Assembly: GCF_001558155.1 (NCBI RefSeq)
Contig: NZ_LOAS01000001.1
Location: 372,001-436,000 of the forward strand
Reading direction: 5' to 3'
From: Aliiruegeria sabulilitoris
GTDB lineage: Bacteria; Pseudomonadota; Alphaproteobacteria; Rhodobacterales; Rhodobacteraceae
Length of the DNA: 64,000 bases
A program made the translations under genes and the position numbers. Positions 38,035-48,355 of this stretch are shown piece after piece. The notes beneath the pieces are model-generated. The model ran no database searches and was not told the origin of the DNA. It worked only from the letters and a program-made list of their open reading frames with translations. How positions within the stretch are numbered: position 1 is the stretch's first letter; each line of letters starts with the position of its first letter.

Positions 38035-38487
38035 ATGATCGAAGACTGGCTGATCGATATATATGTCTGGACCAAGTCCCTGCACGTGGTCTCCGTGATT
38101 GCTTGGATGGCGGGTTTGTTCTACTTGCCGCGTCTCTACGTTCACCACACGGAACAGGCGACACCGGGCACCGAGATGGATGCTGTCTTCCAGATGATGG
38201 AGCGGAAGCTTCTGAAGCTCATCATGAACCCATCCATGATCGCCAGCTGGGTGTTTGGCCTGATGCTGGTGCTGACCCCCGGAATTGTCGACTGGGGCGC
38301 TGTGTGGCCTTATACGAAGGCTGTGTCGATCCTGGCGATGACGTGGTTCCACATGTGGCTCGCCGCCCATCGGCACGATTTCATCGATGGCGATTTCAAG
38401 CTGTCAGGGCGAACCTATAGGATCATGAATGAGCTGCCGACGGTGTTGATGCTGGTCATCGTGTTCTCGGTCATAGTTCGTTTCTGA
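38035..38487 (+). CDS. hemJ: Protoporphyrinogen IX oxidase HemJ
   Basis: The 150-residue membrane protein has four predicted transmembrane helices and the HemJ signature YVWTKSLHVVSVIAWMAGLFYLPRL near the N-terminus (conserved His and Arg) plus FHMWLAAHRHDF. It oxidises protoporphyrinogen to protoporphyrin in heme synthesis. CAAGGAGAA precedes the ATG. It lies between the origin and rho, as in related genomes. Confidence 0.93.
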   Translation: MIEDWLIDIYVWTKSLHVVSVIAWMAGLFYLPRLYVHHTEQATPGTEMDAVFQMMERKLLKLIMNPSMIASWVFGLMLVLTPGIVDWGAVWPYTKAVSILAMTWFHMWLAAHRHDFIDGDFKLSGRTYRIMNELPTVLMLVIVFSVIVRF

Positions 38488-38509
38488 AGCGGCCTGTGTT
38501 GTGCAGGAA

Positions 38510-38538
38510 TTGACTCCTCGGCACGGAGCCCTTAAATG
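38510..38538 (+). promoter_or_regulatory. Putative rho promoter
   Basis: TTGACT (38510-38515) and TAAATG (38533-38538) are spaced by 17 bp, about 80 bp before the rho start codon. A 6-bp hairpin (38589-38594 with 38600-38605) lies in the leader just before the ribosome binding region. Confidence 0.5.
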
Positions 38539-38619
38539 CCGGATCAATGGCAGTCCTGCCAGGTCTCTCCATTCAAATACGAAATCGTCACCGGTACAGC
38601 CGGTGCAGGAACATTATTC

Positions 38620-39891
38620 ATGGCCGAACAATCGCTGACACTCTCCGAACTCAAGGCACGGACCCCCAAGGACCTGCTCGCTATGGCGGAGGATCTGGAG
38701 ATCGACAACGCCTCCACGATGCGCAAGGGCGACATGATGTTCGCCATCTTGAAGGAGTGCGCCGAGGACGGTTGGGAGATTTCTGGCGATGGCGTGCTGG
38801 AAGTGATGCAGGACGGTTTCGGTTTCCTGAGGTCGCCGGAAGCGAACTACCTGCCGGGGCCGGATGACATCTACGTTTCGCCCGACATGATTCGGCAATA
38901 CTCGCTGCGCACGGGCGATACCGTGGATGGTGTGATCCAGGCGCCGCGCGAGAATGAGCGCTATTTCTGCATGACCAAGGTTACGCAGATCAACTTCGAG
39001 GACCCGGAACGGGCGCGTCACAAGGTCAATTTTGACAACCTGACCCCGCTCTACCCCGATGAACGACTGAAAATGGAGACGGCCGATCCGACGGTGAAGG
39101 ATCGTTCTGCCCGGATCATCGACTTGGTGGCACCGATCGGCAAGGGCCAGCGGTGCTTGATCGTGGCACCCCCGCGGACCGGTAAGACGGTGCTGCTGCA
39201 GAACATTGCGCATTCGATCGAGAATAACCATCCAGAATGCTACCTGATCGTGCTGCTGATCGATGAACGTCCGGAAGAAGTGACGGACATGCAGCGAAGC
39301 GTGAAAGGCGAAGTGATTTCGTCGACCTTTGACGAGCCGGCGACGCGACACGTCGCGGTTTCGGAAATGGTGATTGAGAAGGCCAAGCGCTTGGTTGAGC
39401 ATAAACGAGATGTTGTTATTCTTCTCGACTCGATCACAAGACTTGGTAGGGCATTCAACACTGTTGTGCCATCCTCGGGCAAGGTTCTGACCGGTGGTGT
39501 GGACGCGAATGCGCTGCAACGACCGAAGCGATTCTTTGGTGCTGCCCGGAACATCGAGGAAGGTGGATCGCTTACGATTATCGCGACCGCTCTGATCGAC
39601 ACCGGGAGCCGGATGGACGAAGTGATCTTCGAGGAGTTCAAGGGTACGGGTAACTCGGAAATCGTGCTCGACCGTAAAGTGGCTGACAAGCGGGTCTTCC
39701 CGGCGATGGATATTCTCAAGTCGGGTACCCGGAAGGAAGAACTTCTGGTCGACAAGGGAGACTTGCAGAAAACCTTTGTTCTACGTCGGATCCTGAATCC
39801 GATGGGGACGACGGATGCGATCGAGTTCCTGATCTCGAAGTTGAAGCAGACGAAGTTCAACTCCGATTTCTTCGACTCCATGAACACCTGA
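38620..39891 (+). CDS. rho: Transcription termination factor Rho
   Basis: The 423-residue hexameric RNA helicase has the N-terminal RNA-binding domain with [23 protein letters not shown] split across it, Walker [11 protein letters not shown], Walker [16 protein letters not shown], and the R-loop [30 protein letters not shown] region. I use ATG at 38620 ([11 protein letters not shown]), the family N-terminus; a frame beginning at 38536 adds 28 residues that overlap the leader hairpin. Confidence 0.96.
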   Translation: MAEQSLTLSELKARTPKDLLAMAEDLEIDNASTMRKGDMMFAILKECAEDGWEISGDGVLEVMQDGFGFLRSPEANYLPGPDDIYVSPDMIRQYSLRTGDTVDGVIQAPRENERYFCMTKVTQINFEDPERARHKVNFDNLTPLYPDERLKMETADPTVKDRSARIIDLVAPIGKGQRCLIVAPPRTGKTVLLQNIAHSIENNHPECYLIVLLIDERPEEVTDMQRSVKGEVISSTFDEPATRHVAVSEMVIEKAKRLVEHKRDVVILLDSITRLGRAFNTVVPSSGKVLTGGVDANALQRPKRFFGAARNIEEGGSLTIIATALIDTGSRMDEVIFEEFKGTGNSEIVLDRKVADKRVFPAMDILKSGTRKEELLVDKGDLQKTFVLRRILNPMGTTDAIEFLISKLKQTKFNSDFFDSMNT

Positions 39892-39912
39892 TAGGGCCAC
39901 TGGACGACAGAA

Positions 39913-41193
39913 ATGGATACGATCTTTGCCCTGGCGACGGCGCCCGGCCGTGCCGGGGTATCGGTGGTCCGCGTTTCCGGCCCGAGAGCCTGGGACATTT
40001 GTCGTCTCCTTGCGGGAGATGTTCCAGAACCTCGAAGGGCGTCTTTGCGTCGACTTCTCAGTTCCGGCGTCGTGATTGATGAAGCCTTGGTCTTGGCTTT
40101 TTCGGCCGGTGAGAGCTTTACCGGGGAGGAAGTTGTTGAATTTCAGACGCATGGAAGTCCGGCTGTTGTAGGTTTCTTGCTGAAGGTACTCTCGGCCCAA
40201 GAGGGGGCGCGCGTGGCTGAGGCGGGAGAATTCACGCGCCGTGCATTGGAAAATGGCCGCCTCGATCTGGCCGAGGTAGAGGGGCTTTCGGACCTTCTGA
40301 CTGCGGAGACGGAGGCGCAGAGGCTTCAGGCTTTCCGGATTTTTGATGGAGAGTTGGGTCGGCAAGTCGATATCTGGCGATCCCAATTGCTAAGATCCGC
40401 GGCGTTAGTCGAGTCCACAATCGATTTCGCTGATGAAGAGGTTCCGGAGGATGTATCGCCCGAAGTCGAAAGCTTGCTGCGATCGCTTCGAAACGAGTTT
40501 GCACGAGAGATCGAGGGTGTCAGCGTAGCGGAGCGTCTACGGTCTGGTTTTGAGGTTGCCATCGTTGGTCCGCCGAATGCGGGGAAGTCCACCTTGTTGA
40601 ACCGTCTGGCGGGGCGTGATGCGGCGATTACGTCAGAAATCGCGGGGACGACACGGGATGTCATCGAGGTCCGAATGGATGTCGATGGACTCCCGGTGAC
40701 TTTTCTGGACACAGCGGGATTGCGCGAGACGAAGGACGTTGTTGAGGCAATCGGCGTTCAAAGAGCACTCGATCGGGCAAACCAGGCGGATCTTCGGGTT
40801 GTTTTGGGGACGCCAGGTTCAGGCTTGAAACTCGAAGCCGAGGATTTGGTTCTGACACCAAAATCTGATCTTCTCGACAAGGACGTTGGAAGCGGAATTT
40901 CCGGAGTGACCGGCGAGGGCGTTTCCGATCTTCTGGCGCACATTTCCACGGTTTTAGGTAATCGGGTTTCTCAGACGCATTTGGCAACGCATCTTCGTCA
41001 TCAACAGGCATTGCAAGTTGCGGTCGAGTCCCTCGATCACGCTCTTGACTACCTGGCGCTAGAATCGGGCTTGGAGGAATTGGTTGCGGAGGCGATAAGG
41101 GGAGCCATTCGTAGTGTCGATTCCCTTGTGGGTCGCATCGGTGTCGAAGATGTTCTTGGGGAGATCTTCAGAAACTTCTGCATTGGTAAGTGA
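39913..41193 (+). CDS. mnmE: tRNA-modifying GTPase MnmE (TrmE)
   Basis: The 426-residue GTPase acts with MnmG to make cmnm5U at the wobble base. The N-terminal folate-binding domain begins [19 protein letters not shown]. The G domain has [30 protein letters not shown], and DTAGLRET. The protein ends with the conserved FCIGK. Base composition is visibly less GC-rich than in genes to the left. Confidence 0.97.
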   Translation: MDTIFALATAPGRAGVSVVRVSGPRAWDICRLLAGDVPEPRRASLRRLLSSGVVIDEALVLAFSAGESFTGEEVVEFQTHGSPAVVGFLLKVLSAQEGARVAEAGEFTRRALENGRLDLAEVEGLSDLLTAETEAQRLQAFRIFDGELGRQVDIWRSQLLRSAALVESTIDFADEEVPEDVSPEVESLLRSLRNEFAREIEGVSVAERLRSGFEVAIVGPPNAGKSTLLNRLAGRDAAITSEIAGTTRDVIEVRMDVDGLPVTFLDTAGLRETKDVVEAIGVQRALDRANQADLRVVLGTPGSGLKLEAEDLVLTPKSDLLDKDVGSGISGVTGEGVSDLLAHISTVLGNRVSQTHLATHLRHQQALQVAVESLDHALDYLALESGLEELVAEAIRGAIRSVDSLVGRIGVEDVLGEIFRNFCIGK

Positions 41194-41195
41194 GG

Positions 41196-43067
41196 ATGTT
41201 TCACGTGAAACAGGACTATGATGTCATCGTTGTTGGTGGCGGGCACGCTGGTTGCGAAGCTGCATCTGCTGCGGCGAGGGCCGGTGCAACAGTTGCGCTG
41301 GTCACTCTGAAGGCGACGGATCTCGGAATCATGTCCTGCAATCCCGCGATTGGCGGACTTGGGAAAGGCCACCTTGTCCGGGAGATAGACGCACTTGACG
41401 GTGTCATGGGTCGGGTCGCTGACCTGTCGGGAATTCAGTTTCGGCTCTTGAACCGGAAAAAAGGGCCAGCGGTTCAGGGACCACGTACGCAGTCTGACCG
41501 AAAGCTGTATTCCGAAGCCATGACCAGAGAGATTCATGGAACGGAGGGCCTTGTTCTTATCACAGCTGAGGTCTGCGGGCTTCTGGAAGAAAATCGCCGC
41601 GTTTCAGGAATATCCATTTCAGATGGCAGTGAAATTCGTGCTTCAGCAGTTGTCCTTACGACTGGAACGTTCCTCAACGGCACGATCCATATAGGTGACA
41701 AAAAGCACGCGGGGGGACGGATCGGAGATCGAAATTCGGTCTTGTTGGCAAATCAGATTCGGGCTTTCGGCCTTCCCATCGGTCGATTGAAGACGGGCAC
41801 ACCTCCCAGGCTGGATGGGCGCACGATAGACTGGAGCGTTCTCGAGTCGCAGCCGGGAGACGCTGATCCGTCGATGTTCTCCTTCCTGTCGACTGTGCCG
41901 GTTGTACGACAGATCTCTTGCGGGATCACTCATACGAATGCCGCCACCCACGACATCATTCGGGCTAACCTGAAACACTCTGCGATGTATGGTGGCCATA
42001 TCGAAGGCGTTGGTCCAAGATATTGCCCGTCGATAGAAGACAAGGTCGTGCGTTTTTCCTCGAAGGATTCGCATCAGATTTTCCTGGAACCTGAAGGACT
42101 TGATGACTTTACTGTCTATCCAAACGGCATTTCGACGTCTTTGCCGGAGGATGTTCAGCATACCTATGTTCGTTCTATTCGGGGGCTCGAAAATGTTCGG
42201 ATTCTTCAACCGGGCTACGCGATCGAGTATGACTATATTGATCCCAGAAGCTTGGACTCCAGTCTGGCACTACGTGATTTTTCCGGGCTTTACCTGGCCG
42301 GTCAAATAAATGGAACAACCGGATATGAAGAGGCCGCAGCTCAAGGTTTGGTTGCAGGCCTGAATGCTGCGCGTCACGCCAGACAGCTTGATGCGGTCAT
42401 TTTCGAGCGCAGCGAGAGTTACATTGGCGTAATGGTTGATGACCTGATAACCCAGGGTGTCGCCGAACCCTATCGGATGTTCACTTCACGAGCAGAGTAC
42501 CGTTTGTCCTTGAGGGCTGATAACGCTGACCAGAGATTGACGCCATTGGCGATATCTCTAGGGGTTGTATCTCCCGAGCGGGCCGAGGTTTTTGACAGAA
42601 AACTCTCGGAAATTGAAACGGCCAAGGAATTTCTTGGTGGCTACATGATCAGTTCGAGGACACTCGGTGTGGCAGGGATCAAGGTAAATCCGGACGGGCC
42701 CAAGAGGTCCGGTTTGGATGCATTGGCTCTCCCAGGGGCAACTGTGGAGGGCCTATCAGATTTGATTCCGGGGTTGGATCAGATCGAGCCAGAGATTCTC
42801 AAGCAGGTTGAACGCGACTCTCTCTACAAGAACTACATTGATCGCCAACAGAAGGACGTAGAGGCCCTGAAAAAAGATGAGGCTTGGACCATTCCGGCCG
42901 ACTTTTCCTACAGTAAGCTTGAGGGCCTTTCGAACGAACTGAGGAGCAAGCTTGAAAATGTGCGGCCGCGGACATTGGCGCAAGCAGGTCGTATCGGTGG
43001 TATGACGCCTGCGGCTCTGACGCTGATTCTCGCCCATATTCGGCGGGGAGAACGCCGTCGTGCCTGA
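41196..43067 (+). CDS. mnmG: tRNA uridine-5-carboxymethylaminomethyl enzyme MnmG (GidA)
   Basis: The 623-residue FAD enzyme partners MnmE. The dinucleotide fold [23 protein letters not shown] starts at about residue 10, and the [21 protein letters not shown] and [17 protein letters not shown] segments are invariant. The start MFHVKQ at 41196 is encoded by a parS palindrome; a GTG two codons earlier is possible but overlaps mnmE. The stop overlaps rsmG by eight bases. Confidence 0.97.
   Translation: MFHVKQDYDVIVVGGGHAGCEAASAAARAGATVALVTLKATDLGIMSCNPAIGGLGKGHLVREIDALDGVMGRVADLSGIQFRLLNRKKGPAVQGPRTQSDRKLYSEAMTREIHGTEGLVLITAEVCGLLEENRRVSGISISDGSEIRASAVVLTTGTFLNGTIHIGDKKHAGGRIGDRNSVLLANQIRAFGLPIGRLKTGTPPRLDGRTIDWSVLESQPGDADPSMFSFLSTVPVVRQISCGITHTNAATHDIIRANLKHSAMYGGHIEGVGPRYCPSIEDKVVRFSSKDSHQIFLEPEGLDDFTVYPNGISTSLPEDVQHTYVRSIRGLENVRILQPGYAIEYDYIDPRSLDSSLALRDFSGLYLAGQINGTTGYEEAAAQGLVAGLNAARHARQLDAVIFERSESYIGVMVDDLITQGVAEPYRMFTSRAEYRLSLRADNADQRLTPLAISLGVVSPERAEVFDRKLSEIETAKEFLGGYMISSRTLGVAGIKVNPDGPKRSGLDALALPGATVEGLSDLIPGLDQIEPEILKQVERDSLYKNYIDRQQKDVEALKKDEAWTIPADFSYSKLEGLSNELRSKLENVRPRTLAQAGRIGGMTPAALTLILAHIRRGERRRA
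41197..41212. other. parS: parS centromere site 1
   Basis: TGTTTCACGTGAAACA is a perfect 16-bp match to the ParB-binding parS palindrome. It overlaps the mnmG start codon and first residues (FHVK). Confidence 0.95.
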
Positions 43068-43692
43068 ACTTGAGCGCTTGATAACAGATGCGCTCAACCG
43101 GAATGTTTCACGTGAAACACTGGATTGCTTGAGTACGCACCTCGAGTTGCTTCGCAAATGGAACACGACGATCAATCTTGTTTCACCTTCGACTCTTGCC
43201 GCAGGCGCTGTCAGGCATATCGCAGATTCAGCACAACTGATGAACTGTACGACCGGCTACGAGCACTCGTGGCTCGATTTCGGGTCCGGCGGAGGATTCC
43301 CGGGACTGGTTTGCGCAATTATTGCGAAGGAGTTGGCGCCGGAACTTAGTTTCACCCTAGTTGAAAGCGACAAGAGAAAATCGGCATTCCTTGTTAACGC
43401 AGCAAGAACCGTCAACGTCAACGTGACGGTTTTTTCGAAGAGGATCGAAGATCTACCGCCACAAGGTGCGGACATCATCTCGGCCCGTGCCGTGGCGAGC
43501 CTGTCCAAGCTCCTCGAATACGCTCATCCACATCTTTCGGGTGCCGGAAAGTGCATTTTTCCGAAAGGGGAGCGTTTTAAACAAGAACTCGGCGCCGCCC
43601 GACAGCAGTGGAACTTCAAGCTGTCGCAAAAGCCAAGTATAACCGACGACAACGCAGCCATTTTGGTGCTTGGAGATATCGCCCGTGTCTGA
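43060..43692 (+). CDS. rsmG: 16S rRNA (guanine527-N7)-methyltransferase RsmG
   Basis: The 210-residue SAM-dependent enzyme methylates G527 of 16S rRNA. The SAM motif [17 protein letters not shown] is at about 69-85, and [16 protein letters not shown] follows. It overlaps mnmG by eight and parA by eight bases. A second parS palindrome lies inside its first codons. Confidence 0.96.
   Translation: MPELERLITDALNRNVSRETLDCLSTHLELLRKWNTTINLVSPSTLAAGAVRHIADSAQLMNCTTGYEHSWLDFGSGGGFPGLVCAIIAKELAPELSFTLVESDKRKSAFLVNAARTVNVNVTVFSKRIEDLPPQGADIISARAVASLSKLLEYAHPHLSGAGKCIFPKGERFKQELGAARQQWNFKLSQKPSITDDNAAILVLGDIARV
43104..43119. other. parS: parS centromere site 2
   Basis: The same perfect 16-mer as the first site, within rsmG (coding NVSRET), 1.9 kb from site 1 and about 1.4 kb from parB. 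Confidence 0.95.
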
Positions 43693-44494
43693 CAGATCAA
43701 AGCCGAATACGGCAAAAATCATTGCTGTCGCCAACCAGAAGGGCGGGGTGGGAAAGACCACCACAACGATCAATCTTGGCGCAGCTTTGGCTGAAACCGG
43801 CCAGAAGGTACTGATTGTCGACCTCGATCCGCAGGGAAACGCCTCCACTGGCTTGGGTGTCTCAGCCTCGGATCGCGACATGACAACCTATGATATGTTA
43901 CTTGAGGATGCATCGATCGCTTCGATCGTGCGGCAAACCGATATTGCCAATCTGGAACTTGCGCCCTCCACGACCGATCTCAGTTCTGCTGACATCGAAC
44001 TGGTCTCCAACGAAAGAAGGAGCTTTCTCCTTCACGATGCCCTGCGAAAACCGAGCTTCGATAGTCTTGGCTATGACCATGTTCTGATCGACTGCCCGCC
44101 TTCGTTGAATCTGTTGACGGTCAACGCGATGGTCGCCGCCCACTCGGTTCTTGTTCCGTTGCAGAGTGAGTTCTATGCACTCGAAGGGCTGTCGCAACTC
44201 ATGATGACCTTGCGGGAAGTTCGCCAGACGGCCAATCCAGACCTCCGTATTGAGGGCGTACTGCTGACGATGTATGACACGAGGAATAATCTGTCGCTTC
44301 AAGTCGAGCAGGATGCACGCGAAGCTTTGGGTGACCTTGTTTTCCAAACGCGGATTCCACGCAATGTTCGGATCAGCGAAGCACCCAGCTTTGCCCAGTC
44401 GGTCCTTGAATACGATACGCGTTCCAAGGGAAGTATGGCATACCGGGATCTCGCGCAGGAAATGGTCTCTCGCAGTGTCGGATCATCGTTATAA
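43685..44494 (+). CDS. parA: Chromosome-partitioning ATPase ParA
   Basis: The 269-residue P-loop ATPase has the deviant Walker A KGGVGKTTTTINLG, IVDLDPQGNAS and DHVLIDCPPSLNLLT. It drives origin segregation with ParB. I favour GTG at 43685 (VSDRSKP), which overlaps the rsmG stop; ATG at 43670 adds five residues. It follows rsmG with no gap. Confidence 0.95.
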   Translation: MSDRSKPNTAKIIAVANQKGGVGKTTTTINLGAALAETGQKVLIVDLDPQGNASTGLGVSASDRDMTTYDMLLEDASIASIVRQTDIANLELAPSTTDLSSADIELVSNERRSFLLHDALRKPSFDSLGYDHVLIDCPPSLNLLTVNAMVAAHSVLVPLQSEFYALEGLSQLMMTLREVRQTANPDLRIEGVLLTMYDTRNNLSLQVEQDAREALGDLVFQTRIPRNVRISEAPSFAQSVLEYDTRSKGSMAYRDLAQEMVSRSVGSSL

Positions 44495-44506
44495 ACCGGG
44501 GTGGAA

Positions 44507-45424
44507 ATGGAAAAAAAGAACAGAAAAACCAGAGGGCTGGGGCGCGGTCTGTCGGCCTTGATGGCCGACGTTTCCTTGGAATCGGCTGATGCGACCGACG
44601 CCACACCGGCTGCGGCCGAACGGACCTTGCCAATCGAATGCCTCGTCGCAAACCCTGATCAGCCTAGAAAAGATTTCTCTCCCACGGCTCTGCAGGAACT
44701 CTGCGATTCCATTCGAGAAAAAGGGATCATCCAGCCCTTGATCGTACGTGAGAATCCCCGCGACAAATCTCAATATGAGATCGTGGCGGGCGAACGCCGC
44801 TGGCGTGCCGCTCAAATGGCACAGATACATGATATTCCAGTCGTTATCCGGGAATTCGACGACACGGAAGTACTCGAAATCGCCATCATCGAGAACGTCC
44901 AGCGAGCAGATCTAAACGCGATTGAAGAAGGGCTCGGATATCGCCAGTTGATCGAGCGTTTTGGCCATACACAGGAAAAACTGGCTCAGGCTCTCGGCAA
45001 GAGCCGAAGCCATATCGCGAATATAATGCGGCTTCTTCAACTGCCGGATGAAGTGCAAGGAATGCTGCGCGAAGGCAAGATCTCTGCTGGCCATGCCAGG
45101 GCCATCATCACGTCCGACGAGCCTTCTGCTCTTGCACGCAAGGTCATTTCCAAAGGCCTATCCGTTCGCGAAACGGAAGCTCTCGTAAAAAAACCGGATA
45201 CGGTTCGGCAACCGAAGACTCTAAGCAAAAGACAGACTCCGGAAAAAGACGCGGATACACGGGCACTGGAATCGGATCTTTCTGCGAACCTTCGAATGAA
45301 AGTATCCATCGATCATCTGGATATCGATGGCTCCGGACAGATGGTCATTCGCTATCGTTCCTTGGATCAGCTTGATGCCCTATGTCAGTTGCTTTCAACG
45401 AGCCCGTTGGACGAGTCCATATGA
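44507..45424 (+). CDS. parB: Chromosome-partitioning protein ParB
   Basis: The 305-residue CTPase/DNA-binding clamp starts MEKKNRKTRGLGRGLSALMAD. It has the CTP-binding GERRWRAAQ motif and ENVQRADLNAIEEGLGY, then the helix-turn-helix GKSRSHIANIMRLLQLP. It binds the two parS sites nearby. The start at 44507 has GGTGG upstream; a GTG two codons earlier is possible. Its 3' end overlaps the convergent DUF454 gene by 80 bp. Confidence 0.95.
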   Translation: MEKKNRKTRGLGRGLSALMADVSLESADATDATPAAAERTLPIECLVANPDQPRKDFSPTALQELCDSIREKGIIQPLIVRENPRDKSQYEIVAGERRWRAAQMAQIHDIPVVIREFDDTEVLEIAIIENVQRADLNAIEEGLGYRQLIERFGHTQEKLAQALGKSRSHIANIMRLLQLPDEVQGMLREGKISAGHARAIITSDEPSALARKVISKGLSVRETEALVKKPDTVRQPKTLSKRQTPEKDADTRALESDLSANLRMKVSIDHLDIDGSGQMVIRYRSLDQLDALCQLLSTSPLDESI

Positions 45425-45752
45425 ACAGCAAAACCGCGCTCAGGATGACAGCCTGAACAACGACGATCCAAAGCGCGAACCCAATGCCGATGGACAAGCA
45501 CAGAACCAAGATGATCGATATGGTCGCGAGCGTCTTGCTTCGCCGAGATATCGCGCCATTCTCGCGCCAATCCGCAATGGTTGGCCCGAAAAGCGCATGA
45601 TCGAGTAGCCAGTCATGCAGCCTTTGGGAAGATCGCGAAAAACAGAAAGCAGCGAGCAAGATAAACGGAACCGTCGGCAATAGCGGTAAGAAGGCTCCCA
45701 AAATGCCAAGCGCCAGGGACGTTCCACCCGCCAGGAGCCAAAGAACCTTCAT
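45345..45752 (-). CDS. YbaN/DUF454 small membrane protein
   Basis: The 135-residue protein begins [30 protein letters not shown]-like, with DUF454 hydrophobic segments at about 1-40 and 75-115 and the cytoplasmic SRSSQRLHDWLLDHALFGPTIADWR motif split between. Its function is unknown. ATG at 45752 overlaps the hemW stop by four bases, making it the last gene of the leftward hemW operon. The longer frame upstream is antisense of hemW codons and rejected. Confidence 0.85.
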   Translation of the reverse strand: MKVLWLLAGGTSLALGILGAFLPLLPTVPFILLAAFCFSRSSQRLHDWLLDHALFGPTIADWRENGAISRRSKTLATISIILVLCLSIGIGFALWIVVVQAVILSAVLLFIWTRPTGSLKATDIGHQADPRNDSE

Positions 45753-46948
45753 GTCTGCCCCGCAAGAAGCTCCCGCAACACGGCATTCAGTATCGAACGG
45801 CCGCGCTCCGTGGTCTGCACTCGGTCGGTGGTCCAACGGATCATCCCGTTTTCTTCCATTTCCCGCAACCGTCCGGGCATTCCCGTGTCTGCCCCAAGCG
45901 CCATCAAGCGTTCGAAAGATATCCCCTCTGTCAGGCGCAACCCCATCATCAAGTATTCTTCTGCGCGATCTTGTGGTGTGAGCCGCTCGGTTACCCAACA
46001 TGGGGCATCATTTACTTCGCTCTGTTCAAGCCAGACCACCGGGTTTGATGGGGCCACACTCGCCCAACGCTCGCCATCTAGGGTCACGCGGCCATGGGCG
46101 CCCGGCCCAATTCCTAGGTAATCCCCTCCAGTCCAATACAAAATATTGTGCCGGCTTTCAGAGCCTTTCCGCGCGAAATTGGAAATCTCGTAGAGTTCCA
46201 ACCCTGCTTTCGCACACAGATCCACGGTCAGGTCGTACATGTCCGCCGAGAGGTCCTCATCCGGCAAGCCATGCAGTCCACCGGCCGCAAAGCGGCGCCC
46301 GAAGGCCGTTTCGGGCTCGATCGTCAGTTGGTAAAGCGAAAGATGATCGATGGCCATCTCCAACGCTCGCTCCAACTCTCCGCGCCACGAGTCCAGGGAT
46401 TGATCCTGTCGTGCATAAATTAGGTCGAAGGAGACGCGTGAAAATGTTTTTCTCGCAATTTCAAAGGCTTTCCTAGCATCTGTCGTCGAGTGCAGCCGCC
46501 CGAGGCGAGCAAGATCACCGTCATTCAAAGCCTGAACACCCAGCGACACCCGGTTGATGCCCGCATCGCGAAACCCTTCGAACTTTACGACTTCGACCGA
46601 GGAGGGGTTGGCTTCGAGCGTGACTTCCAGGTTGTTTGAAACAGGCCAGGTCTTTCGGATTTCCTCAAGGATCAGCCCAACCGTCTCCGGCGCCATCAGG
46701 CTTGGCGTACCTCCACCGAAGAATACCGAGTCGAGCTTTCTGTCAGGGACCAGCCCAGCAGCCAAACTGATCTGGCGAACATAGGCGTCTGCCCACCGAG
46801 CCTGGTCGATGGAGGCCGCCACGTGGGAATTGAAATCGCAATAGGGGCATTTGGACTGGCAGAAGGGCCAGTGCAAATACAGACCGAAGCCCGCGTTCTG
46901 CCAATCAGCTACCGGCAAAACATCCGTCGACCAGCTTGGCGAACGCAT
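45749..46948 (-). CDS. hemW: Heme chaperone HemW (radical SAM)
   Basis: The 399-residue radical SAM protein has the CX3CX2C cluster motif [17 protein letters not shown], and the HemN-like fold. It lacks the extra N-terminal segment of true coproporphyrinogen oxidase HemN, so it is called HemW, a heme-inserting chaperone. The ATG at 46948 overlaps rdgB by 44 bp; a TTG at 46918 would leave a 14-bp overlap and fits the family N-terminus ([17 protein letters not shown]) better. The start is unresolved. Confidence 0.9.
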   Translation of the reverse strand: MRSPSWSTDVLPVADWQNAGFGLYLHWPFCQSKCPYCDFNSHVAASIDQARWADAYVRQISLAAGLVPDRKLDSVFFGGGTPSLMAPETVGLILEEIRKTWPVSNNLEVTLEANPSSVEVVKFEGFRDAGINRVSLGVQALNDGDLARLGRLHSTTDARKAFEIARKTFSRVSFDLIYARQDQSLDSWRGELERALEMAIDHLSLYQLTIEPETAFGRRFAAGGLHGLPDEDLSADMYDLTVDLCAKAGLELYEISNFARKGSESRHNILYWTGGDYLGIGPGAHGRVTLDGERWASVAPSNPVVWLEQSEVNDAPCWVTERLTPQDRAEEYLMMGLRLTEGISFERLMALGADTGMPGRLREMEENGMIRWTTDRVQTTERGRSILNAVLRELLAGQT

Positions 46949-47519
46949 CCGCGCGATGGCTCATGCCATGTTTCCGTTCAGGATCCATTTCACCGAAGGT
47001 TTCGGTTTCGCCCACGGGCTGGAACATCGGATCGAAGCCGAACCCATGTTCACCCCGCAGCGGCCACACCAGATGTCCCTCGACACGCCCATCGAAGATC
47101 TCGTCATGTCCGTCCGGCCAGGCAAGGCACAAAACACAATGAAAACGGGCCGTTCTAGGCTCCGGCGCCGCGATCTTCTCGCAATTGTCCCAAACCTTCT
47201 TCATCGCCATCTTGAAGTCGCGTCCATTCGGCGTCTCGGCCCAGTCGGCGGTATAGACACCGGGCGCACCATTCAGCGCATCCACGCTCAGGCCACTGTC
47301 GTCTGACAGCGCCGGAAGGCCGCTGGCCCGCGCCGCGGCATGGGCCTTGATGCGGGCATTTCCAGCAAAGCTGTCCTCCGTCTCCTCGGGTTCCGGCAGC
47401 CCAAGCTCTCCGGCGGATTTTACCGAAACCCCGAACGGCGCCAGCAACTGGCCGATCTCGCGAATCTTGCCCGCGTTATGGGACGCGATGACCAGATCCT
47501 TACCTTCAAAGTGACGCAT
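46905..47519 (-). CDS. rdgB: dITP/XTP pyrophosphatase RdgB
   Basis: The 204-residue HAM1-family enzyme hydrolyses non-canonical purine triphosphates. It has the [14 protein letters not shown] substrate loop, [10 protein letters not shown], and [24 protein letters not shown] with the catalytic Asp. It follows rph by one base and overlaps hemW in a leftward rph-rdgB-hemW-DUF454 operon. Confidence 0.96.
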   Translation of the reverse strand: MRHFEGKDLVIASHNAGKIREIGQLLAPFGVSVKSAGELGLPEPEETEDSFAGNARIKAHAAARASGLPALSDDSGLSVDALNGAPGVYTADWAETPNGRDFKMAMKKVWDNCEKIAAPEPRTARFHCVLCLAWPDGHDEIFDGRVEGHLVWPLRGEHGFGFDPMFQPVGETETFGEMDPERKHGMSHRADAFAKLVDGCFAGS

Positions 47520-47520
47520 C

Positions 47521-48234
47521 TCAGCCCTCCACGGCAGCTTTCTGCGCGCTGACCAACTCGGCGATTCCGCTCTCGGCCAAGTCCATCAGCGTCGTCAGCT
47601 CCTCGCGCCCGAAGGTCGCGCCTTCTGCAGATGCCTGAACTTCGATCAAACGTCCGCGACCGGTCATCACGAAATTGGCGTCCGTTCCGGCCTCGCTGTC
47701 CTCGGGATAGTCGAGATCGACGACCGGCTGGCCACCATAAACCCCGCAAGAGACGGCCGCCACGTGATCCGTCATCGGGTCGGACAGAACGTCTCCCGCC
47801 TTGATCAGCTTGTTGACCGCAAGACGAAGCGCAACCCAACCGCCGGTGATCGAGGCACACCGTGTGCCGCCATCGGCCTGAATCACGTCGCAGTCAATCA
47901 CGATCTGCCGTTCACCAAGCGCAACCCTGTCGATACCTGCTCTGAGCGAACGACCAATAAGACGTTGAATCTCTTGAGTTCTTCCGGACTGACCGCGTTT
48001 AGCCTCCCGGTTCATCCGGCTATGCGTGGCACGCGGCAGCATCCCGTACTCGGCCGTTACCCAGCCAAGCCCCGAGTTCTTCAGAAACGGAGGCACCCGC
48101 GGGTCGATCGATGCAGTGCACAGCACATGCGTATCGCCGCATTTGATGAGGCAGGAGCCTTCGGCGTGCCGGGTCACTCCGGTCTCGATCGAAATCTCTC
48201 TCATCTGGTTTACGTCTCGGCCGGACGGGCGCAT
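47521..48234 (-). CDS. rph: Ribonuclease PH
   Basis: The 237-residue phosphorolytic exoribonuclease trims tRNA 3' ends. It starts [19 protein letters not shown] as in the family. [18 protein letters not shown], the [32 protein letters not shown] block and [11 protein letters not shown] are present. It is divergent from hrcA with 121 bp between starts. Confidence 0.97.
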   Translation of the reverse strand: MRPSGRDVNQMREISIETGVTRHAEGSCLIKCGDTHVLCTASIDPRVPPFLKNSGLGWVTAEYGMLPRATHSRMNREAKRGQSGRTQEIQRLIGRSLRAGIDRVALGERQIVIDCDVIQADGGTRCASITGGWVALRLAVNKLIKAGDVLSDPMTDHVAAVSCGVYGGQPVVDLDYPEDSEAGTDANFVMTGRGRLIEVQASAEGATFGREELTTLMDLAESGIAELVSAQKAAVEG

Positions 48235-48296
48235 GGGCTTTCTCCTTCTCGCGTTGACATCCTCTTGGCTTGGAGCACTCTGGGATGCAAGCCCGA

Positions 48297-48326
48297 TTGA
48301 CCCCGGACCCTTTCGGCACCTAAATC
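48297..48326 (+). promoter_or_regulatory. Putative hrcA promoter
   Basis: TTGACC (48297-48302) and TAAATC (48321-48326) are separated by 18 bp and lie about 30 bp before the hrcA start. I looked for the CIRCE inverted repeat expected for HrcA autoregulation and found only an isolated GAGCACTC-like half near 48272. Confidence 0.35.
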
Positions 48327-48355
48327 ATAGTCCGATCCAGAGAGTTTCGTTTGGA

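Noticed and set aside
48026-48355. Upstream extension of hrcA by 110 codons
   Set aside because: It lies over rph and its promoter region; the HrcA family starts at the ATGs near 48356.
48235-48355. CIRCE operator before hrcA
   Set aside because: Only a GAGCACTC-like half-site is seen; the paired repeat at nine-base spacing is absent.
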